Below are positions 57,548 through 64,000 of a DNA stretch of 64,000 nucleotides, piece after piece; the stretch's first letter is position 1; every line of letters begins with the position of its first letter. The translations under genes and the position numbers were made by a program. Source of the stretch: Burkholderiales bacterium. Its GTDB lineage: Bacteria > Pseudomonadota > Gammaproteobacteria > Burkholderiales > Burkholderiaceae_C. The notes beneath the pieces were generated by a model, which saw nothing but the letters and a program-made list of their open reading frames with translations, was not told where the DNA came from and did no database searches. The stretch spans positions 1 through 64,000 of the forward strand of contig JADJCH010000014.1 in NCBI GenBank assembly GCA_016703325.1, in the 5' to 3' direction.

Positions 57548-57991
57548 TCAGCTGATGCTGTTGGCGTTGATCGAGGTGACGGTGCTGAAGGCGTGGCTGC
57601 CTTCGGAGGGCACCGACCAGCTGATGGAGATCTCCACCCGCCCGCTGGCCTGCGGGGCAATGGTGTAGCTGGCACCGGGAAGGCGTGCAGCCAGGCGGGA
57701 TGCCCAGGCCTGGCAATTGGCGTGCGAGGCGCAGTTGGCGGTGGTGTAGGACTGCAGGTTGGGGCTGTCCGCCCACATCGTGCCCACCAGATCGCTGGCC
57801 AGGTAGGCCGCATCGGCGCGGAACTTGGCGCCGGTGTTGGCCCGCATCATGGAAGCCTGCAGCCCGACCAGGCCGAGGGTGGCCAGGGTGAAGATCAGCA
57901 GGGCGATCAGCGCTTCGATCATCGCGAAGCCGCGGTGGCCACAGTTGATGCGATTGCAGCGATTGCGCTGCGGGGCTGGGGCGGGTTTCAT
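57548..57991 (-). CDS. pilV: minor pilin PilV
   Basis: 147 aa from ATG 57991. Prepilin motif HRG|FAMIEALIALLIFTLATL with Glu +5. The leader has 23 residues before the cleavage site. The globular part ends WSVPSEGSHAFSTVTS. PilV, PilW and PilX prime assembly of the pilus. The stop codon ends 5 bp before the first pilW ATG. Confidence 0.88.
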   Translation of the reverse strand: MKPAPAPQRNRCNRINCGHRGFAMIEALIALLIFTLATLGLVGLQASMMRANTGAKFRADAAYLASDLVGTMWADSPNLQSYTTANCASHANCQAWASRLAARLPGASYTIAPQASGRVEISISWSVPSEGSHAFSTVTSINANSIS

Positions 57992-58019
57992 CTGGGGTCT
58001 CACGCAGGGGGCTGGGTGA

Positions 58020-58670
58020 TCAGGAGGCCGGGCAGGCACGGGCGTCGTCGCTGCGCAGGCCGTGGATGCAGCTGCGCACACCGCCGCCGGCATCGATGCG
58101 CACCTGCAGCTTCACCGAGGGGCTGGTGGGGTGGGTGATCTCGATGCAGCGGATCGGGCTCGCGTTGGCGGGCGAGCCCAGGCTGTTGAACATCACCTGG
58201 GTAGAAGAGGCGGTGGCTGCACAGCGCTCGGTCTTCACCTGAACCGTCACGTCCGGGAAACCGTTGCCCTTGGCCTGCTTGTCCAGGATCTGCGGTGCCG
58301 CACTGCCGCCGGCGGCCTGTTCGCACTTGCCGGCCGGGCTGGCCAGGCTCACCACCCAGGACGCGTTGGTGCTGGAGAGGGCGCAGGCGGAGGTCAACTG
58401 GCCCGGCTCGTTGGTCGGGTTGGTCGGGTTGGTGACCAGGGAGAAATACACGTTCTGGTTGCGCCGCACCGCCTCGGCACGGGCCTTCTGCAGCCCGGTG
58501 CTGATCGATTCGGCCGCGCTGCGCACCTGCAGGTTGCGCAGCCACTCGGTCATGCTGGGCGCCAGCGTGACCAGCAGCACGCCGATCATCACCAGCACCA
58601 CCATCAGCTCGATGGGGGTGAAGCCCCGGTGGCTCCAGTGGCTGCGGCGGGCGGTTGTTCGGTCAGTCAT
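58020..58670 (-). CDS. fimT: minor pilin FimT/FimU-type (GspH family)
   Basis: 216 aa. Prepilin motif HRG|FTPIELMVVLVMIGVLLVTL. The GspH/FimT fold follows with the characteristic EAVRRNQNVYFSL. Four Cys residues could form disulfides. GTG 58682 is an alternative start. Located between pilE and pilV, in the position of fimT/fimU in other minor pilin operons; the exact name (T or U) is unsure. Confidence 0.85.
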   Translation of the reverse strand: MTDRTTARRSHWSHRGFTPIELMVVLVMIGVLLVTLAPSMTEWLRNLQVRSAAESISTGLQKARAEAVRRNQNVYFSLVTNPTNPTNEPGQLTSACALSSTNASWVVSLASPAGKCEQAAGGSAAPQILDKQAKGNGFPDVTVQVKTERCAATASSTQVMFNSLGSPANASPIRCIEITHPTSPSVKLQVRIDAGGGVRSCIHGLRSDDARACPAS

Positions 58671-58675
58671 GGGCT

Positions 58676-59137
58676 TCAGCACTCGCTGCCCTTGACCAGC
58701 CAGCAGGTCTTGGGTGATGAGTTGTAGTCTGTGGTCTTGAAGTAGCGGGTGGTCTGACTGCCGTTGTGGTCGATGCGGTAGGTGTGGGTTCCGCCGCCCG
58801 CGGTGCTGCTGGTGGCCTGGAGGTAGTAGCCCTGGTCGGTGTTGGTGAGCGTGCAGGTGACGGTGAAGTATTTCAGCCCGGTGGGCACCGCCGGGCCGCA
58901 GGTGGTGGCGCCGTACTTGCGGTTGTCCTGGTAGTACTGCTCCATCACCACCCGCTGGTTGCTCAGCTGGGTGAAGGCCTCGGGCAGGCGGCCGCGGCGC
59001 AGGTAGTCGGTGTACGAGGGCAGGGCCACCGCGGCCAGGATGCCGATCACCGCCACGGTGATCATCAGCTCGATCAGCGTGAAGCCCCCGCTGCGGTGCA
59101 GCGCGCAGGTGGGGCGAATACGGGCAGGGACGGCCAT
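58676..59137 (-). CDS. pilE: type IV pilin PilE-like (minor or major pilin)
   Basis: 153 aa. Prepilin motif GG|FTLIELMITVAVIGILAAVALPSY with Glu +5, YxxYLRRGRLPEA, and a small globular domain with a C-terminal disulfide pair (TCWLVKGSEC). First gene of the operon, directly after the candidate promoter at 59167-59195. In Pseudomonas the equivalent pilE lies downstream of pilY1; here it is first. Confidence 0.9.
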   Translation of the reverse strand: MAVPARIRPTCALHRSGGFTLIELMITVAVIGILAAVALPSYTDYLRRGRLPEAFTQLSNQRVVMEQYYQDNRKYGATTCGPAVPTGLKYFTVTCTLTNTDQGYYLQATSSTAGGGTHTYRIDHNGSQTTRYFKTTDYNSSPKTCWLVKGSEC

Positions 59138-59166
59138 GGCGGATCTTTTCAGTTCGGGACGGCCCG

Positions 59167-59195
59167 ATGCTAGGCCGCCGCCTGCCGCCTGTCAG
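59167..59195 (-). promoter_or_regulatory. candidate sigma70 promoter of the pilin operon
   Basis: On the minus strand CTGACA (-35), 17 bp, TAGCAT (-10), about 30 bp upstream of the pilE start. The 35 region matches 5 of 6, the 10 region 4 of 6 of the consensus. Sequence match only. Confidence 0.5.
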
Positions 59196-59256
59196 CCGGG
59201 TGGGTTGCCGCTTGTCGGGTGGCGCCGTCCGCTCGTCGGGCGGTGTCCGGGTCGGG

Positions 59257-62200
59257 TCAGCGGAAGTCCCGCGATGTGGTCGTCAGCCGCCCCAGCCAGG
59301 CGCTCAGGTCCACCAGCCGGCGCGCCACCAGGTGGGTGACGCCGTCGCGCTTCTGCCAGGTGCCCACCACGCCCAGCAGGCGTGCACCGAGCAGGGCCTG
59401 GCGCTGGGCCTCGCGCACGTCCTTCCAGACGATGACGTTGACCGGGCCGGTCTCGTCCTCCAGCGTCACGAAGATCACCCCTTTGGCGGTGGCCGGCTGC
59501 TGGCGGGTGACCACCAGGCCGCAGGCGCGCACCACCCGGCCGTCGGCGGTGCGCGCCAGTTGGGCGGCGCTGCGCACACCCTTGGCGGCCAGGCGCTCGC
59601 GCAGCAGCGCCAGCGGGTGGCGGCGCAGCGTCAGGCCGGTGGCGGCGTAGTCCAGCGCGATGGCCTCGCCCTCCGGCGCCTCGATCAGCTGCAGCTGGGC
59701 GCGCTCGGCCGATTCGTCCACCGGTGCCCGGCGCAGCAGGTTGTCGGCGCCACCGGCACCTCCCGCGCGGGGGGCGGCCGCGGCCCAGACCTGCTCGCGG
59801 CGGTGCCCGGCCAGGCGGGCCAGCGCATCGGCCCGGGCCAGGCGCTGCAGTTCCGGCGGACCCAGCCCGCTGCGCAGCGCCAGGTCCTGCACGTCGGCAA
59901 AGGGCCGCTCGGCGCGGGCGGCCAGCAGCTGCCGGGCCACCGCCTCGGACAAGCCACTGACTTGATGCAGCCCCAGGCGCACCGCCGGTCGCCCCTTCAG
60001 CGTTCCGGCCTCCCCCTGCCTTCCTCCCCCCTTTGACAAAGGGGGGCCGGGGGGGATTTCCCCCTCCAACGCCCCCTCCAGCGAGCTCTCCCACCCGCTC
60101 ACCGTCACATCCACCGGCCGCACCTCCACGCCGTGGCGGCGCGCGTCCTGCACCAGCTGCGCCGGGCCGTAAAAGCCCATCGGCTGCGAGTTCAGCAGCG
60201 CAGCCAGGAAGGCGGCCGGTTCGTGCTGCTTGAACCAGGCGCTGAACCAGGCCAGGATGGCGAAGCCGTAGGCGTGGCTCTCCGGGAAGCCGTATTCGCC
60301 GAAGCCCTGGATCTGCCGGAAGATGCCCTCGGCGAACTCGCGCGCATAGCCACGCTCCACCATGCCCTCGACGATGCGTTCGTGGAAGTGGTGCACCCCG
60401 CCCTTGCGCCGCCAGGCGGCCATGGCGCGGCGCAGGCCGTCCGCCTCGCCGGGGGAGAAGCCGGCGGCGATCATGCACACCTGCATCACCTGCTCCTGGA
60501 AGATCGGCACCCCCAGCGTGCGCGCCAGCGCGGCGTTGAGCTGCGGGTAGGGCGAGTCCGACTTCTCCCGGCCCTGCTTGCGGCGCAGGTAGGGGTGCAC
60601 CATGCCGCCCTGGATCGGCCCGGGGCGCACGATGGCCACCTCGATCACCAGGTCGTAGAACTTGTCCGGCCTGAGCCGCGGCAGCATGCTCATCTGCGCC
60701 CGGCTCTCGATCTGGAAGGTGCCCACCGTGTCGGCGCGCTGGATCATGGCCCAGGTGGCCGGGCAGTCGCGCGGAATGTCCTGCAGCAGCCAGGCCGGGC
60801 GCCCATGCCAGGCGTTGGCCAGCGCCAGCGTCTTGCGCAGCACGGTGAGCATGCCCAGGGCCAGCACGTCCACCTTGAGCAGGCCCAACGACTCCAGATC
60901 GTCCTTGTCCCACTGGATGACGCGGCGGCCTTCCATCGCCGCCGGCTCGATCGGCACCAGCCGGGAGAGTTTGTCGCGTGCGATCACGAAGCCACCGCTG
61001 TGCTGCGACAGGTGGCGCGGAAAGCTCAGCAGCGTGGTGGTCAGCTCCAGCCACTGGCGCGTCAGCGGCGCCTGGGCGTCCAGGCCCTGCTCGGCCAGGC
61101 GTGCGCCCATCGCTTCGCGGCCGTCGAACCACTGCTGCGACTTGGCTACCGCGTCCACCAGCAGCGCATCCAGCCCCAGCGCCTTGCCCACGTCGCGCAG
61201 TGCGCCGCGCACCCGGTAGGTGGCCACCGCGGCGGCCAGCGCGGTGCGCTGCGCGCCGTACTTGCGGTAGATGTACTGGATCACCTCCTCGCGGCGTTCG
61301 TGCTCGAAGTCCACGTCGATGTCCGGCGGCTCGCCGCGCTCGCGGCTGATGAAGCGCTCGAACAGCAGCGTGGTCTGCGTCGGGTCCACCTCGGTGATGC
61401 CCAGGCAGTAGCACACCGCCGAATTGGCCGCCGAGCCGCGGCCCTGGCAGAGGATGCCCTGGCCGCGGGCGAAGTTCACCACGTCGTAGACCGTCAGGAA
61501 GAAGGCCTCGTAGCGCATCTCGGCCACCAGCGCCAGCTCGTGTTCGATCTGGGCCCGCACGGCGGCCGGCACGCCCTGCGGGTGGCGGTGCGGCGGGTAG
61601 CGCCGCTGCGCGCCGGCCAGCGTCTCGTGGCGCAGCCAGCTGGCGGGGCTGTGCCCGGGCGGAACGACCTCCTGCGGGTACTCGTAGCGCAGTTCATCCA
61701 GGCTGAAGCTGCAGCCCTGGGCCAGGCGCAGCGTCTCGTCCAGCCAGGCGCGGCGGTACACCTGGGCCAGCGCCAGCCGGGAGCGCAGGTGCTGCTCGGC
61801 GTTGTGTGGCAGCAGCGCGCCGCAGTCGGCCAGCGCGGCGCGGTGGCGGATGGCGGTGAGCGTGTCCAGCAGCGGCTTGCGCGAGCGCACATGCATGCGC
61901 ACGTCGCCCACCGCCACGATGGGGACACCGCTGGCCGCGCTGGCCGCGCGCAGCCACTCGCTGCGCAGGCTGTCGTCGGCATGGAAGAGCAGCGCCAGCG
62001 CCAGCCGGGCGCGTTCGCCGAAGGTGGCCGCCATCCAGTGCGCCTGGGCCCGCAGCGTGGCTGCGTCGTCCTGTTCGCGCGGGATCAGCAAGGACCAGCA
62101 GCCGGCCATGCCGCGCAGGTGCTGCCAGGTCGGGTCGCCGTCGGGATCCGGGGCGGTGGCAGTCGGGTCCAGGTCGTCCATGCCGAGCCGGTACGCCCCC

Positions 62201-62691
62201 TTGGCGCAGCGGCTGCGCGCCAGCGTGATCAGCTCGCACAGGTGGCCGTAGCCCTCCCGATGGCGGGCGATCAGCACCAGCCGGCCGCCCGGCGCGTGCT
62301 GCGCATCGGCGCCGGGCTGCAGCATGAAGTCCGCACCGATCAGCAGCTGCAGCGGGTTGCCGGCCTCGCGCTGGCGCTTGGCCTCCTCGTGTGCGCGCAC
62401 CACGCCGGCCAGCGAGCACTCGTCGGTGATTGCCAGCGCGGCGTAGCCCAGCTGGGCGGCGCGGGCCACCAGCTCCTCGGTGTGCGAGACGCCGTCCAGG
62501 AAGCTGAAGTTGCTGCGGCAGACCAGCTCGGCATAGGCCGGCAGGCCCCAGGGATGGCTGCTGTGGGGGGCGTCGCTGCCGGTGCCCGCCTCGGCGGCGA
62601 CGCCGTTGGGCAGCAGCACGCCAGCCTGGCGCACGCCGGCCAGCGGCGGCGTGGGCACCGGCTCCCGGGCGGGTTGAGGGCTTTCGGGCAT
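59257..62691 (-). CDS. dnaE2: error-prone DNA polymerase DnaE2 (ImuC)
   Basis: 1144 aa, a little longer than usual. A 50-aa extension precedes the PHP domain (FSFLDGVSHTEELVARAAQ), followed by the Pol III alpha palm with the catalytic acids (CQGRGSAANSAVCYCLGI; EPPDIDVDFEHERREEVI), the fingers (GPIQGGMVHPYLRRKQG) and an OB domain at the end. Near 60020-60100 a REP-like palindrome adds about 25 residues (EIPPGPPLSKGGG...) in a poorly conserved place. DnaE2 with ImuA/ImuB does SOS translesion synthesis. ImuB is 31 bp upstream. Confidence 0.95.
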   Translation of the reverse strand: MPESPQPAREPVPTPPLAGVRQAGVLLPNGVAAEAGTGSDAPHSSHPWGLPAYAELVCRSNFSFLDGVSHTEELVARAAQLGYAALAITDECSLAGVVRAHEEAKRQREAGNPLQLLIGADFMLQPGADAQHAPGGRLVLIARHREGYGHLCELITLARSRCAKGAYRLGMDDLDPTATAPDPDGDPTWQHLRGMAGCWSLLIPREQDDAATLRAQAHWMAATFGERARLALALLFHADDSLRSEWLRAASAASGVPIVAVGDVRMHVRSRKPLLDTLTAIRHRAALADCGALLPHNAEQHLRSRLALAQVYRRAWLDETLRLAQGCSFSLDELRYEYPQEVVPPGHSPASWLRHETLAGAQRRYPPHRHPQGVPAAVRAQIEHELALVAEMRYEAFFLTVYDVVNFARGQGILCQGRGSAANSAVCYCLGITEVDPTQTTLLFERFISRERGEPPDIDVDFEHERREEVIQYIYRKYGAQRTALAAAVATYRVRGALRDVGKALGLDALLVDAVAKSQQWFDGREAMGARLAEQGLDAQAPLTRQWLELTTTLLSFPRHLSQHSGGFVIARDKLSRLVPIEPAAMEGRRVIQWDKDDLESLGLLKVDVLALGMLTVLRKTLALANAWHGRPAWLLQDIPRDCPATWAMIQRADTVGTFQIESRAQMSMLPRLRPDKFYDLVIEVAIVRPGPIQGGMVHPYLRRKQGREKSDSPYPQLNAALARTLGVPIFQEQVMQVCMIAAGFSPGEADGLRRAMAAWRRKGGVHHFHERIVEGMVERGYAREFAEGIFRQIQGFGEYGFPESHAYGFAILAWFSAWFKQHEPAAFLAALLNSQPMGFYGPAQLVQDARRHGVEVRPVDVTVSGWESSLEGALEGEIPPGPPLSKGGGRQGEAGTLKGRPAVRLGLHQVSGLSEAVARQLLAARAERPFADVQDLALRSGLGPPELQRLARADALARLAGHRREQVWAAAAPRAGGAGGADNLLRRAPVDESAERAQLQLIEAPEGEAIALDYAATGLTLRRHPLALLRERLAAKGVRSAAQLARTADGRVVRACGLVVTRQQPATAKGVIFVTLEDETGPVNVIVWKDVREAQRQALLGARLLGVVGTWQKRDGVTHLVARRLVDLSAWLGRLTTTSRDFR
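60021..60061. mobile_element. REP-like palindromic element inside dnaE2
   Basis: CCCCCCTTT-GAC-AAAGGGGGG with flanking GGCCGGGGGGGATTTCC. It reads through in frame as IPPGPPLSKGG. Similar KGG-encoding palindromes occur in intergenic regions of several high-GC bacterial genomes; here it lies inside a gene. I saw no second copy in the window. Confidence 0.6.
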
Positions 62692-62722
62692 GGGGAATCC
62701 AGCCGTCGGTTCAGCCGCCGGC

Positions 62723-64000
62723 TCAGCCGAACAGGCCGTGCAGGAACCAGCGCGGCGCGGCGCCGTCGGCCTGTTCCAGGCTGCCCTGGCGCTCGCGGAA
62801 GATCCACCACAGCCGGCCGTCCTCGCCCAGGGCGACGTGGTAGTCCCGGCGCAGCAGCGCGCCGTCGTGCCAGCCGGTCTCGATGCGCTCCGGCCGGGTG
62901 AGCAGGCGCAGCGGCCGGCCGTCCAGCGCGGGGGTGTTGTCTGAGGCGCCGGCCGCGCCCGGTGGCCCCGGTGGCCCCGGCGGGGTCAGCGGGCGTGGTG
63001 CCTCCAGCAGCCAGGCCGGGCGCGGCGGGGCGGCCGCGGCTGCGGCGGCAGAGGAAGGCAGGCGGCGCTCTGCACCCTCCCGGCCGCCCGGCTGAGGGGC
63101 GGCGCGCTGCTGGGCCTTCTCCGGCCGGGCATCCGGCTGCAGTTGCAGGCGCAGCAGGCGCTCGTCGCCCAGGCGGGCGCGCAGGCGGTCGATCAGGCCG
63201 GCCAGGGCGTCCTGGTGGCCGCGCTCGTCCGGCTGGTCCGGCAGGAGGGCCAGGGGGCGGCCGGCCTCGGCCTGCTGGCCGGTCAGCTCCAGGCGGAGGC
63301 TGTCCACCGCAGCGCTCAGCACCACCTGCTGCAGCCGCTCGCGCAGCAGGGTGATCAGGTGGGCTGCGTCGCGGCTGGGGGTGGTCAGCTGCAGCTCGAT
63401 GAGCTGGTCCGGCAGGTGGCGGCGCGCGCCCTGTTCGTGGCGCAGGTTCAGGCGCAGCGCGGTGGCGGCCTGCCAGCGCCGCGCCAGCCAGCCGCACAGG
63501 CTGTGCACCAGCGGGGTGAGGGCGCCTTCCAGGTCGGCCACCGCCTCGGCGCGGTGGGGCAGCTCCAGGTCCAGCCGGCAGGCCTCGGGTGGTTCGTGCC
63601 AGCGGCGCGGGTCCGGGCGACGGCCTTCGGCCCGGTCCAGCGCGTCGACCCAGGCGGCAGCACCGCGGCGGTTCAGCCCGCTGCGGGGCAGGCGGTGCAG
63701 GTCGGCCAGGGTGCGGGCGCCCAGGGCCTGCAGCATCTCCAGGCTGTCGGCGGTGGCCACCTCATCGGGGGCCAGCCGCCCGGCCAGCCGTGCCAGCGCG
63801 AGCGGCTGCAGGCGCTGGCGGGTGCTCTCCAGCCGCAGGGCGTGGCGGTGCCGCTGGCCGGCCGCCGCCAGCCACTGGGCTGCCAGCGGGGTGGTGGCCA
63901 GGCTGCTGCGCACCTGCAGGCCGCTGCTGCGGGTGATCGCCAGGGCCCGGGTCCGCAGCCGCCGGATGCCGCCGAACAGGCGCAGGCTGGCACGCACCTC
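62723..64000 (-). CDS. imuB: Y-family DNA polymerase-like protein ImuB (partial, N-terminus beyond right edge)
   Basis: The open frame runs from the window edge to the stop at 62723; the start is outside. The visible part covers the C-terminal thumb and little-finger region (LADLHRLPRSGLNRRG; LRLNLRHEQGARR) and the ImuB-typical end with RPERIETGWHDG, ALLRRDYHVALGEDGRLWWIFRER and WFLHGLFG. ImuB lacks polymerase activity but links DnaE2 to the sliding clamp and is required for SOS mutagenesis. It runs into dnaE2 with a 31-bp gap. imuA is expected upstream, outside the window. Confidence 0.9.
   Translation of the reverse strand, partial: EVRASLRLFGGIRRLRTRALAITRSSGLQVRSSLATTPLAAQWLAAAGQRHRHALRLESTRQRLQPLALARLAGRLAPDEVATADSLEMLQALGARTLADLHRLPRSGLNRRGAAAWVDALDRAEGRRPDPRRWHEPPEACRLDLELPHRAEAVADLEGALTPLVHSLCGWLARRWQAATALRLNLRHEQGARRHLPDQLIELQLTTPSRDAAHLITLLRERLQQVVLSAAVDSLRLELTGQQAEAGRPLALLPDQPDERGHQDALAGLIDRLRARLGDERLLRLQLQPDARPEKAQQRAAPQPGGREGAERRLPSSAAAAAAAPPRPAWLLEAPRPLTPPGPPGPPGAAGASDNTPALDGRPLRLLTRPERIETGWHDGALLRRDYHVALGEDGRLWWIFRERQGSLEQADGAAPRWFLHGLFG

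Noticed and set aside
60133..62901. 922-codon plus-strand open frame opposite dnaE2
   Set aside because: Antisense to a well-supported DnaE2; low-complexity residues only.

Overview
The window is a dense, very GC-rich stretch of chromosome. The gene families, the high G+C, the argH-algZ-algR and queG/tsaE-amiC neighbourhoods, the imuB-dnaE2 mutagenesis pair and the Bug/TctC binding protein point to a betaproteobacterium of the order Burkholderiales, probably near the Leptothrix/Rubrivivax/Ideonella/Sphaerotilus group. This placement is inferred from gene content, not from a search. I see no insertion sequence, prophage, CRISPR array or plasmid function. Housekeeping genes, metabolism and cell-surface functions dominate.

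Layout. 0-9 kb: an ORF6N-domain protein cut by the left edge; a PaaX-type regulator divergent from a DSD1-type PLP enzyme; an FAH-family hydrolase; a YdcH-like small protein; glpD; a PAP2 phosphatase translationally coupled to the lipid A phosphoethanolamine transferase eptA; and, divergent from eptA, a two-component pair. 10-20 kb: a GspE/PulE-like ATPase with a ruined P-loop, mutL with the nicking-endonuclease motif, a periplasmic binding protein, a DedA protein and a secreted hydrolase-like protein whose usual nucleophile serine is glycine. 19-29 kb: amiC-tsaE facing queG, an AEC transporter, a TctC binding protein, xerD, an esterase, a decayed Uma2 gene, hslO, a gamma carbonic anhydrase and a DUF455 ferritin-like protein. 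Several genes between 0.7 and 27 kb have broken frames (paaX, amiC, xerD, the esterase, Uma2); I found none to the right of that.

29-40 kb: a pnuC-nicotinamide riboside kinase pair, a chemotaxis receptor, a MacA/MacB-type tripartite export operon split into adaptor, permease and ATPase genes, then argH and the divergent AlgZ/AlgR two-component system. 40-44 kb: a low-GC intergenic stretch followed by two tandem paralogous lipoproteins with a beta-propeller-like domain, a strong terminator between them, and tRNA-Ala(CGC). 44-51 kb: rnfB coupled to a PaaI-type thioesterase, a GDT1-type cation exporter, the overlapping MoxR-DUF58-transglutaminase operon and an HDAC-like deacetylase.

51-64 kb: a type IV pilus minor-pilin operon in the order pilE-fimT-pilV-pilW-pilX-pilY1, ending in a TonB-like protein and preceded by a plausible sigma70 promoter. 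Next come dnaE2, which carries a REP-like palindrome inside its coding sequence, and imuB, which runs off the right edge. The most unusual single items are the GspE-like protein with changed Walker A and B motifs, the nucleophile-less hydrolase, the paired propeller lipoproteins with a tandem 9-bp repeat upstream, and the in-frame REP insertion in dnaE2.
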